Assembly (NCBI GenBank): GCA_963978905.1
Contig: OZ022256.1
Location: forward strand, 5,687,501-5,751,500
Length of the DNA stretch: 64,000 nt
Direction: 5' to 3'
Source of the DNA: Trichostrongylus colubriformis
Lineage: Eukaryota > Nematoda > Chromadorea > Rhabditida > Trichostrongylidae
How positions within the stretch are numbered: the first letter of the stretch is position 1; every line of letters starts with the position of its first letter. Positions 11,167 to 22,200 of the stretch are shown here, one piece after another. The notes beneath the pieces are model-generated. The model was not told where the DNA came from and ran no database searches. It worked only from the letters and a program-made list of their open reading frames with translations. Made by a program: the position numbers and the translations under genes.

Positions 11167-11566
11167 TCAAAGGAACCGTTGGGGATAATTTTGACGGATT
11201 GCGGAATAACTGTGGGATGTGAAAGTAGAATTGATCAGTAGTATAACGGTTGAAAAAGAACGGAATAAATTAGCGAAAATCCAAGGAATGTGGACTCGAA
11301 AATCTTTCATGTTACTCCTTCTTCGCCGTCCCTCTGCATCACTAGCCGGTGGGGTAGATGCAGGCAGACGAGCGGCAAAGTCAGCCGGCCGTGAACGTCC
11401 CCCTATCCTTGCAGCAACTCCCTCGACAGATACGTGGCCGAACGAATCGCCAATGAGACTCTTGAAGCGCGCATTTTCGATCGGGGTTTCGCCACAGATC
11501 AATTTCCCTAGACTGGAATGTTCTTTCACGAAAATTACGTCTTCCTCATTTTCATTTTCTCATTAA
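11167..11566 (-). CDS. Unresolved ORF/exon, both strands open
   Basis: On the minus strand an open frame reads NENENEEDVIFVKEHSSLGK, then LICGETPIENARFKSLIGDS, then VEGVAARIGGRSRPADFAAR and on to a basic RRRRS, with a usable donor (A, then GTAACA) after it. Codon pattern and the acidic start favour this strand. The pattern LIG-S-FGH following a charged block faintly recalls the N-terminus of the tRNA methyltransferase subunit Trm6, but too little matches to name it. The plus strand is also open (ATPSTDTWPNESPMRLLKRA), so the true strand is not settled. It lies downstream of the plus-strand exon ending at 10,433. Confidence 0.3.
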
Positions 11567-11592
11567 CTTGGCGGCGCCTATAACGGAATCAA

Positions 11593-11844
11593 TCAAAAAA
11601 TCACGAGACCTGTGAATACCAAGAGACCGGTGAATGCTCTGAATAGGCTGAACTTCAGTGCTTCTATGTGAAAAAGAAACAACTTCACACAAATCCACGT
11701 TTCAGCCACCACGTCGACCACAAATCCAACCAATTCGGCTTTTTCCACCATGTAGTGAGTTCCAGCCAAGGCGTATGAACAGGTGAAGAGAAATTTCGTC
11801 ATAGGTTGTTGTGAAAACGAAGAGAAACCAACTTCTATGTTCAT
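11593..11844 (-). CDS. Hydrophobic ORF, 83 codons
   Basis: It starts with a true ATG, MNIEVGFSSFSQQPMTKFLF, and ends with a strongly hydrophobic tail (ALKFSLFRAFTGLLVFTGLV). It could be a small membrane protein or an exon; a possible donor (ACCG, then GTCTCT) leads in phase toward the ORF at 11,167-11,566. No acceptor or trans-splice site of good quality precedes the ATG. Not recognised. Confidence 0.3.
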   Translation of the reverse strand: MNIEVGFSSFSQQPMTKFLFTCSYALAGTHYMVEKAELVGFVVDVVAETWICVKLFLFHIEALKFSLFRAFTGLLVFTGLVIF

Positions 11845-11890
11845 ATCACTGTAGAATCATTATTATTGACAAACCTAAACAATTGTTCAG

Positions 11891-11944
11891 GCTTCCTCCG
11901 GTGAAAAGACGTCAAAAACTACCCAGTCTACATCACACAGATAA
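11891..11944 (+). CDS. Candidate terminal exon of plus-strand gene
   Basis: The acceptor ACAATTGTTCAG is followed in phase 0 by ASSGEKTSKTTQSTSHR and TAA. The phase agrees with the exon ending at 10,433. The peptide is short and low-complexity, so it could be chance. No AATAAA follows closely. Confidence 0.22.
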   Translation, partial: ASSGEKTSKTTQSTSHR

Positions 11945-13179
11945 TCGATCATGTCTCCTATCTTGGCCAACTCGCCTACGACAGAAGATTTTCCACGAAG
12001 ACGACCGTTGAAGAATTGGACTTTCACGGAATCACTATTTTATGATCTCTTGAGTACAATGACACAATGACACAGCCGGAGCAGACATTGATGGAAAACA
12101 AGCTTTCTACCATATTTGTGACAGCAGTCGCATTTTTTTCTGAAAATCTTCTTAATGAATTTGTGTTACCATGTTTGGCAGTAAATGAAGTCGTTCGTAA
12201 CAGAATAGAACTTGGGGTGAACTGTCTCCCGATAGCGAAGGTGCTAAAATGCAACAAAGGGATCCAATAATTAGGCCACGGGCAGATGTTCCTTTCTAAT
12301 TCTTGAAGTATAACGTAAAAAGCGAATGAGACCATTATGGAATGAGGAGACTTTCACAAAAGCGTGCATACATCCGTTATTGTTGGATGCATTTAACAAA
12401 GTTTCCACATGTTAGGTTACAGCTCGCGGGCATCTCTGGGAGTATGTTGCAGGAATGAGCAACGAGTCACATATCTGGTTCTCATCGTCGTATGGGATGA
12501 GATGCGATATTGATTATACCAGAAATCGGATATAACGCACTTCCCTTACCTTAAATAATTTCTAGGGCATAGCATGCCGCTCGTAGGGTGAGGTCATACT
12601 CGGAGTCGCAAATGCTCTGCTAGCAAAGTAACCGTCAGGCACACAATTAGTTCAGTGTATGCAACAGGAATTCACACTGGGTTACATATTACAAGGCTAG
12701 GTCATAACGGGACCAGCAAACCACTTCTCGCGCGCGGCAACGTAAGCGCGACAAGCGCGTGCCCATAGTGACCCTTTACATCCGCTTTCATACTTGGCGC
12801 CGGCATAGCGTGGCTGTTTCAACAGGCAGCGAGGCAGAGTGACACGGAAGAGGTGCAGAGACGACGTGGGCAACGAGACAGGGTGGCATATGCGGAGACA
12901 CAAAGACACTCAGCTTTGCCATGCCGCCGGCACCGCAAAGTGTAAACGCGGCCTACCCAGCTAGTTTTGCAGAGCCGCTTGTAGCTGCGGCAAAGCATCT
13001 CCATGTATGAACCCAACCTCAGTAATGTAGAGCCATTTTTTGAACCCTGTTTTGTCGCTCACAAGGGGCGTACGTCTACAAAGTGTTGCTTCCAAGTGTG
13101 ACAACATGAAGCGACATTTTTTATTTAATCGATAAAGTCACATGATTGTTATCGAAAAATTGTTACTAAGTTGAACTGA
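11945..13179. other. Intergenic stretch with one MITE
   Basis: Between the last possible plus-strand exon and the 3' end of the minus-strand T-Q gene I see no supported exon. The 12,024-12,335 region is open on both strands but has no splice or start signal. A family D foldback lies at 12,779-12,955. Confidence 0.45.
12779..12955. repeat. Foldback MITE (family D)
   Basis: It ends in CACCGCAAAGTGTAAACGCGGCC and begins CCGCTTTCATACTTGGCGCC. Between the ends is a purine-rich stretch shared with 20,494-20,670 (GCGAGGCAG-GTG, GCAGAGACGACG). Confidence 0.7.
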
Positions 13180-13185
13180 TTTATT
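13180..13185 (-). other. Poly(A) signal of the T-Q exon gene
   Basis: AATAAA on the minus strand, about 100 nt after the stop codon at 13,287-13,289. Position and strand fit the 3' end of the gene above it. Confidence 0.6.
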
Positions 13186-13286
13186 TTTGAGCACCAGTCA
13201 TCGAAGCGGCGGATCGATCATACCGGTTTACAGTCGTTTATGCTACAAATGAATACTGTAGTTTGAAACGTGGTTTTTTAGCATCG

Positions 13287-16200
13287 TCATGTGTGTAGAA
13301 GCTGACCTGGTCGTTTTGCCCAGACAGAGCCACCCTTGGTGGACACACATTTTTCCATTGAGCCGGCTCCAGAAAGCACAGCTTTTTCAGCTGATCCGCT
13401 TTTTGCACGCTCAGCCTTCTCCAGTGATCCTTTGCCGGATTTCATGACTTTCTGTTGCTACAAAAATAGTGAATCAGCAGACATCAATGATCTTTTTCGA
13501 AACACTCGCGTTGTACGTGGTACAGGGTCAAACCTCCAGTTACAGTAACCTGGAGCGTAGAATAAGTTGCAAGTGCTGTTACTGCACGTTTCTTAGAAAT
13601 CGTGTGGGGCATACTAATGATTGTTGGCCCTTTGGTGTGTCTGCCATACTGCGGAAGAAAACAGTGCCTAAAAATTTGTTAGCCAGGATCATTGCACATA
13701 GGTGACTCACGGAAAGCTGATGGTAAGAGTTACTATAGGTGTGTTGCAGCTGCAAGGTTACTGTAAGCGGGAAAACAGGGCTCTGTACCACGTATAATCT
13801 TGCCCTCACAGCTCGTTTCCGTCTACCTTAGACGTCACAAGTTTATCTGCAGATCCAGCTTTTCCTTGCATAGATTTTTCCGCAGAACCTGTTCTTGTTT
13901 GTGAAAATTTTTCAGCAGACCCAGATTTCTTTTGCACAGATTTCTCTGCTGATCCACGATCCCTTCGTCTAGTCTTCTCCGCTGAGGGTGTTCTGCCGGC
14001 GGTTCTTTGCCTTCGTGCCACTTGAATTTTGCCATGCCCTGAGCTTTCTCCTGCTCTAGCACGCACAGCTTTATCCGTTGACCCTGTCCTGCCGCGCTTC
14101 ACAATTTTCTGGCGTTTCTGAAAAGTTGTCGCTGAATGGAAGTCAGTGCTCAGTTATTACTAGGAAATGCCCTTTTCCGAACCTCTGGCCGTGCGAAGAT
14201 TTTTTTGATTTTCGAAGGCAGCTCCAATTTAATACGAGACTGAAATGTCGATATTGAGTGGACAGTTTAATGGATTTCATAGTGATATGGGTAACTGCAA
14301 GCCATACCACTTTTTCCTTGAAAGGAAAATGAAGTGGAAGTGATTTTGCTTGGGGACTGTGCTGAAAAAAAATTAAAGGTTGAAATTTTGAAAGCGACAA
14401 AAAGATAATTCAATCAGTCGATAGCCGTAACGATCTATCACCAATTATTGTGAAGTTTTCGGCCTTTGGCATGGAATGGAGGCGAAGCTGCCTTGTCCCT
14501 CCGAAGGAAAGCAACCGCAAAAGGTGAATTTTTTAAAGGTTTCTGTTGAACGTGGCATTTGTTGATAGAGCTTGATAAGCTACTAGATTAGCGGGAAACT
14601 CTGATCATGCACTCACCAACAAGTTGGCAGAGAATACAATAACAAGGCTCAAAAAAGCCATGGCCTGGACTCTGTGGTGTAATCGACAACAGTTCCGTAC
14701 CCGAAGTCATGCATGGGCCGAAGTGATGTGCCTTGTACAAGATCCAGGAGGGATTAGTTGCGATATGGTCATCGTATGTAGTTAGTGTCTCGCATGTTGT
14801 AGTAAGAAGATGCCCTAGGTCCTAAACAACCCTGAGTCGTGACCAGATCCAGTTGACTGAACTTCTCTGAAGGATGAGGGCAATACGTGTTGCGCGTGAC
14901 AGCGACAAAGCTCAGATCCGTACGCCTCCGATCAATAATCACGATAGGTGGCGTCAGAAGACACGTTTAGCACAGCGGTCAACAGAAAGGATCGTGTCCT
15001 GTTTCCCATGTCCCTAGCCAATTCATTCCTTTTTTCTTTATTGTTGAACTATGCACTTCGCACTTTGGTTTTCATTTCCATTTTTTGCCAGAAAAATCAG
15101 CCCCTGCCGCTTCTTCGCGTTTGGTAATTTCGATTTTACCTTCAAACAGAATCTCAGCCGTACCAGAAGCTGTCCTTAAAAATTACATCACCAAGCATGT
15201 AGCATCCCTACAGAAAAACATACCGTTTCCTTGATCATCGGTTTTTCAAACACAGGTTTTGCAACTTTGAAGTCATTCTGAACGTAGTTTTTGTTTTGCA
15301 TTCACTTGAACGGATATACGCCAAAATATTACCCCTTCCGGTTTTTGTAATTTGTTATTTTGTTCCTCGTCCTCCTTAAAGCATGTACCACTTACAAGCA
15401 ATCCATAAACGTATCAAAACGTTAAAATTTATGTGTACCATAGCTGGTGTTGCGACGAGGTCCAGAAACTTCTCGCTTTCGTCGTGCTCCTGAAAGAGAT
15501 TTCTCGACGGAGCTTGCAAGGTACTAATATGGCGGGAAAGTGTTGTCATGTTTGCAAGGCACTTATTCTGGTTAGGAAGGCACGAGACTGAAAGTATTTG
15601 CCACGGTTGTTAGAAAATTGTTGCTAACATCTACGCCGCAGATAGAGCCATCTCACCCGAAAGCAGGTCAATGCAAAGCAAACCAGAAGGGCAGTATGAC
15701 TTTGACTTTGACGCGTGTCTTGAAAGTCCTGCCGTCCAGATAACGAGCTAGGAGTCTAAGCTACAGATCTGAGAAGGATCTGTCTGCTCACAATGCTTGA
15801 GTTTTGACAAACTTCATTCAATCCATGCAGTCAGGTACTGTCATGCTGAACGGCAAATTTGCTAAGAAATAACTAAGAAGAGTTTTGCAAGTATTCCCGA
15901 GTTTCCCGATAATTTTCCTGCTTTATGACGAGTAGCGTTACGTGTGGAGATTAGTGCTGATAGTGACTTCCGACACACCACCTACGTGCAATGCTCTGTG
16001 AGCACTCCAGGAGATGGACAGTCTAGACACTATCACGTTTTTGAAAGTGTAGTCTTCTATCTTGAAGACAGTGATAGGGGTAACATGGTTAAAGAGCAAT
16101 TCCTAAAAAAAAATTCATTCTCATGGAAATTAGGGGTTCAGGAAACCCATTTAAAGCAAAAGCCCGTCGAAAAGCGCGCCTCAGAGTCACAGGGTCTGCG

Positions 16201-19200
16201 TAGCGGTTCACAGCTGACGCCTTGTGATGCCATACCCCGTCTCTTAGAGTGCGCCGGACATTACCACTTGGAGCAACGGAAAAAAAATTTATGGGATCTC
16301 CTAAAGGTAACCGTGTCCGACGTCACAGTGGACAAAGGGGGTTAAAATTTCACAATTTCTCTGCTCAGTTGAAGTAACCGAAGGGAGCCGCAAGGACTGA
16401 GACATGACGTCTGGTAAGAGTATCTTCAAACAGAAAAAAATACCATTTTCGGTGTAGGTGCGAGCTCACGAAACTTGGCGGTTTCCTCTTTGTGCTGAAA
16501 CTAATGATATAATAGATCAGATATCTGGAATATTTGTTTGTTAGATTGGATTGAGTGAAAAGATCTGATTTCATGGTTTTCCTAAAAGCCACCAAAATTG
16601 CAGTACCACCATAATATTACCTTGGGCTGAATTGCTGCAGAATTGGCAGATTCAGCGCTTTCATGTCGAGACTGAAATAATTGCTAAGTTTTCACAGCTC
16701 GACGTTTGAATTCCATTAATAATCGAGGCTATCCTATGTTTAAGAGCATGTACATAAGTGCTTCCCATAATCAGTCTAAATATTTACCATTTGCGGTGTC
16801 GCCGCAATCTTGAGCCATTTCACATCGGCGTCTTCCTGCTAACGCACTCTTTTGATAACCATTCTTTTACGTTACCACAAAATATAGTGAATCATGTAAT
16901 CATATACAATTGTCCACAAAAAAACAATGTGATGCGTTTTTGGCAATGGAAACACATTCCGTGATCCGGTAGCTAGGCCACCCTTTCTGAATTGCGTGGG
17001 CCGGACCGAAGTAGCAGAGCTTCTTTTTGCGCGTTTTAAAGTGAATACCGTTGACGACGGCAAAATTCTAGGGGTTCTTCGATTTGAGGCCATTCTCGAA
17101 CTTTAAATTGATGAAAGACATTTAGAATTCCATGGAGCAGTTTTCCCCTTTGTTGATAGTGTCAGAAATGGTCATAATTTAGGACTTACAATTTCTTGTG
17201 TAGCAGAGACTTCTCTTAGTTTCGTTGCAGCAGCCTTTTTTGGTTTTTCTTTTTCACTCACATCCTGAAAGTCGTGTACAAGTTTCCTACGAAAACCATA
17301 TCAAAACCAACTTCTCTCATCGTAGAACCTCGGCATCGATATTATTATATCATAAAGCTTCTTCTGCTATGCCAACGAGGTTATTAGGTGGAATATTTAT
17401 TGATGGCCTAGGCCCTAACACCCATTTATTGATGGCCTAGGATCTAACAACCTCGTTGGCATAACAGAAGAAGCCTTATAATCATACCGCTGCCAGATCA
17501 GACTGAAAAGGCCGGGTTCTGGAGCCATTGTCATAGTTCTACTCATTGCTAGTCTCAGATATGAAAGAAAATACTACCATTTCCTGTGTAAGAGCAACTT
17601 TACTTGGTTTGTGTGTGGCAGGTTTCCTTGGCTTTTCCTTTTCGCTCACTTCCTAAAAGTCGTATACGGGTTTTCAACGACAGCCATGATCAGAATCACT
17701 CTGAAGATTTTTTCCCCGACTTGGAAACTTTATGCTAAGGTTTTCCTCCAATGCTAATAATCCCAGATATGAACTGGAAATATTACCATTTCCTGTGTAG
17801 GAGCAGCTTTAATTGATTTGTGCGGAACAGATCTTAGCTCATCTTTTTCGCTATGTTGCTGAAATTCATATAGAAAATAGCCTTCCTGAGTTCTCTGAAC
17901 AAATCAGCGCGAATACTTCAAGGTCATGATAGAATTTGCGTTATGATGTTGCCCATGCAGATGCTTTTAGAAATAAACAAAAACTAGTCACCATTTTCTG
18001 TGTAGAAGCAATTTTCCTTTGTTCCTGTGTTGCTGCTTTTCTTGGTTTTCCCTTCTCGCTCATTTCCTGAAGATTCATGTGGGGTATCCTTTTTTTCAAT
18101 TTTCTAGAATTCCGAATAGAAGGCCGGTTTCTAGATCCTTTAAACTCGTATTCCATTTTGTTGGTAATTTCAGAAACAAACGTGAAATAGACCTTACCAT
18201 CTCCTGTGTAGGTGCAACCTTCCTCGGTTTCTGTGCGACACCTTTTCTAGGCTTTTCCTTTTCGCTATCATGCTGAAATTTATGTGCGATCTTCTCATAG
18301 CTACGGAACTTTCGAAGGCGAAATTCATGATAGCACAAGTGCGGATTGTCATACTCGGGATGAAATAGGGACGGCCACTACCAATGAGGAATGTATGAAA
18401 AGCTTTTCGGACAGTGAGGTAAGAAAAATATTGCGAAGCTCTTTTATGATCGATGTGGCGGCCGAACCGCTTCCTAAAAGTGATCTGCGCATTCGCAGCG
18501 CATAGTTGGAAAATAGGAAGAGCCTACATCCTTCTCTGTGAGCTTGGTCTGATATTCGGTACCATGTTGTAGCTGAAGACTGACTGATAAGTATGTGTCT
18601 GATGCCGTTTTCCGACATTTTTTTCGACATACAGAACACTATGAAAACAATCTAATTTTACTGAAACTGCACGATACTGCCTATCTCGCACCATCTCACG
18701 CGTCAAACGCTAATTTTCTGTCCTAATGGCTCACACCCGTCCACAGATAGATTCAGGGTTGAAGGCCTCATGAAGATCCATCAAGCATCCAGCTGAGATG
18801 AAAAATGATGTTGTCACTTAGGTAGCTACATCAAGCTCTGCATGTACCGTAATATAGTGTATGTAGCATCTATCAATTTATTTACTGTTGAATTATTTAT
18901 TCGTATTCATTTACTCACATAAAGCCCAAACTGACCCTTTTCTTTTGTCTTTAGGCACATATGTAATTGCATAAGGCACATATGCTTTCCACTGACCTAT
19001 CATTTTCGAAAGGACGTTGATACTATAACGCGTTCCACAGAACTAACAGAACATTTCTATTTCTCACTTCATTTCAGGGTGTTCAGGGAGGGAGAATGCT
19101 CGATTATGGGTTCGGTTTCATTACTTCTTCAATGATCATTTTTAAAAACTTGTGGGTCGTATTTGATCTACAGAGCACAGCAAAGCAACTCGAACAGCTG

Positions 19201-22200
19201 TAAGGCCGCGGTCATACTTTGCGCAGCTGCGTTAGTTGACGCCGGTGCCGGCGTCAACTCGCGCAGACACTTGCGTGAGTTTGACGCCGGTACCTCAACT
19301 AACGCAGCTGCGCAAAGTATGACCGCGGCCTAAGGAAAGTCCGTGCAGAATGGTGATTGAGGACACATCTCATAAGGGATACGTGCAAGAGGAATTATCG
19401 TCATCTACGAAGGCTTACCTCAGCTCAAATAAAATCGATAAAGGCTCAAAGCAAAACTTCTAAACTGCCTCTCTCTTGCAGAAAGAAATAGAAGTAGAAA
19501 ACGTTCAATAATCAAATGACAGAATCGCAGAAAGTATCATGACAGTTCTCAAGAGATCTGAGTCGAAGTTTTTCTCCAAAAAAACCAAACGTGAAATGAT
19601 AAGATGAGCAAGGGAGGGGTAGATAGCGATTTGGTATACACAGCCAGAGCCGATCCAGTATCATTCGATTGACTTTAACCCCTTGGATGTCCTGAAGACT
19701 AACTGCAAGTCAAAAAACCCTTCTGTTCGCTGCTGTTTCAATAAATGGCGGATGCATGGGAAAGAGAACAATTTGTATGGTTCAATGAAACGTATTTACA
19801 TGCTCAATTCACAGCGCGATAGCAAAAAACAGTGCGAGACGCACCAAAGTATATAAGAAAAGCTCAAGAAGAAACGTTAATCACGTAGAGCTTACCATTT
19901 CCTGTGTAGGAGCAACTTTCCCTGGTTTTTGTGTGACATCTTTTCTAGGTTTCTCTTCGCTATCATGCTGAAATTTGTGTAGGATCTTCTTATAGTTACA
20001 ATACTTCCGAATGCGAGCTCCACCATAGACTGATTGTGAATTCTCAAGCTCGGAATGAAATTGGACAGCATGATACGAGATAAAACTGAAACTGATGAGG
20101 AACTTATAAGAAGCCTTTCAGACAATGGAATACGACCTTTTTAGCAGTCTTCCGCAGTACATGGTGCTATGCACATATATGTATATCAAGCATGGTACCC
20201 AGTGAAATCAGTAAACCATAATGAGAGAACTGACAAACTGTTTTTTTTAAAAAGCAACGATAAATGCCCAATCACCATGATAACAGACTCGCGGGGAATG
20301 TTGATATGCAAAGTTACGAACCATTCACCCAACGCAAATGAAGAGGTAGTATCGCCACTCTACATCGGAAGAAAATAACGTTCCCGACAATCGAGAATTT
20401 CTTCACAGCAATGACCAGGCACTAACGATAACTGTCAAAATGACTCTTCAAGGAGAACGGTAAGTGGGTGGAACGTTTGTTTTTCCGCGCTTCTAAGGCC
20501 GTGGTCGTACTCACCGTCGGCAGGGCGTGGCTGCGTTCACAGACAGCGAGAGAGTGGCACGGGGGTGATGCAGAGATGACGCAGGCAGCGAGGCAGGGTG
20601 GCATAGGTAGAGACGCAGAGGTACCAGTTACACCCTGCCGCCGGCACCGCAAAGTACGACAGCGGCCTAACCGCTTATGACCGTTTAGTTGGTAGATAAA
20701 TGTCGACTTTGAAGTAATTTGAGAAAGAGCGCAGTACAAACCCGATGGAGGATTGCAAGCAAGTTATGATAAACGCATTTTTATGACGAATGCAGCATAG
20801 GCTGTACCAATTCACCCTACTGATGGGAAGATTAACCATTCCCTGTGCCTTTGTTCCTTTCACCTGTGTTTTGATTATGAGGCGCCAAAACTGGAAGCCC
20901 ATTGCATCATAGTTTACTCTGGCTGTAATTCATTGAATTGGCAGCAAACGAAAATTACCATTTCTTGTGTGGCAGCCACTTTTCTTCTTTCCTCTTTCTT
21001 CCCTCCCTATAAAAATGCAGAAGAGTCTTTCATGTCACGCTGTTTTTGGACAAATTCTAGCAATTTAAAAAAGCCAATTTTAAGAAACCATTACTTTGCT
21101 GTTTTTAGTTCTTGGTGTTACCATAAGCGAACGCAAAATGAAGCTCACCGTTTCTTTCACAGCAACAGCTTTCTTTGGCTTTGCCTTTTCGCTTTCATGC
21201 TGCAATTAGTGAAGCTGTCCCCTATGTCAACATTATGTTCGAAGATAACCACCGCAATAGTATAGACAGAGGTCCCTATCGCCGAAAAATCAAAATATAC
21301 CATCAAATTTGGCGGAGACACGTAACTGTGAATGAACGCTTGGAATGCAACAGAACGGTGTGAAGCGATTCGCACTGTAGGGCACTCTTAGGGCTCCTTC
21401 TAGTGGCCCCATAGTAGCCACTTCAGTCCGAAAAGGTGAGTAGCGGCGGAGGGGTGAGTTGAAGGCACACTTCGCGATAATCAGAAGAGTCCACTTATCT
21501 CATTCGGACTGTGGTTCCTCGGGTAACTATCAAGGCTGCACCTTTTCTGCACCTCTACGGTAGGCCTTCATGGAGCAACACTTGCTCGAGCCCTCTCCGA
21601 CCTCGCCAATTTGGGAAGACCAATGAGAGGCGTCAATTGGGTGTGATCGGTAGGGGTTCGACCAGATGCAGCGCTGTGATGACACACCTACAATCCATTC
21701 CGAAACGCCTTGCAAGGCGAGGCCTACGGGCTTGGATGGACGTGTGTCGAACTCTCTCACCCCGCCACACACTCTCACTCCCACCACTCACCCAAGTCCG
21801 TAGGCCACGCCCTGCCAGACGTTGGGAATTGGACTGTAGCTGCACAAAAAAAGGGCATCCTCGCTAGTTACCTGAGGAACTATTGTTCCGAAGAGATAAG
21901 TCGATCCACCTGAATATCGCGTGTTGTGCCTCTAACAGTACCGTTTCCAATGGCCATTCCCCACTCTGACAGTGATGTAGCAAGCGCGAAAACACATCCG
22001 CAATGGAAGAAGGCAGAAGTCTCGAGGATTGTTCGCTCTCTCCCGCTTTCTTAATATTAGGGTGTCCATAAAGTTCGTTGGCCATTCGTTTTTCCAGAGC
22101 TTGTAAAGATAACTCACCAAGTTGAACCTACAGGTCCATGATATAATCTCCATGCATACCAAGCACCCTTCGCCAACGATCGGGTAGATAGGCAACTCGA

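Noticed and set aside
15944..16345. 133-codon plus-strand ORF inside the T-Q gene intron
   Set aside because: No acceptor, ATG context or motif; it starts at a non-ATG codon.
18300..18420. Acidic plus-strand frame with a donor-like GTAAGA after it
   Set aside because: It is antisense within the duplicated intron segment, and the homologous copy at 20,010-20,150 has stops, so it is not conserved as coding.
20837..20863. Possible 27-nt T-Q gene microexon ending A-Q-G-M
   Set aside because: It resembles the end of the module, but the acceptor lacks a pyrimidine tract and the T-Q pair is lost. Probably a decayed exon copy.
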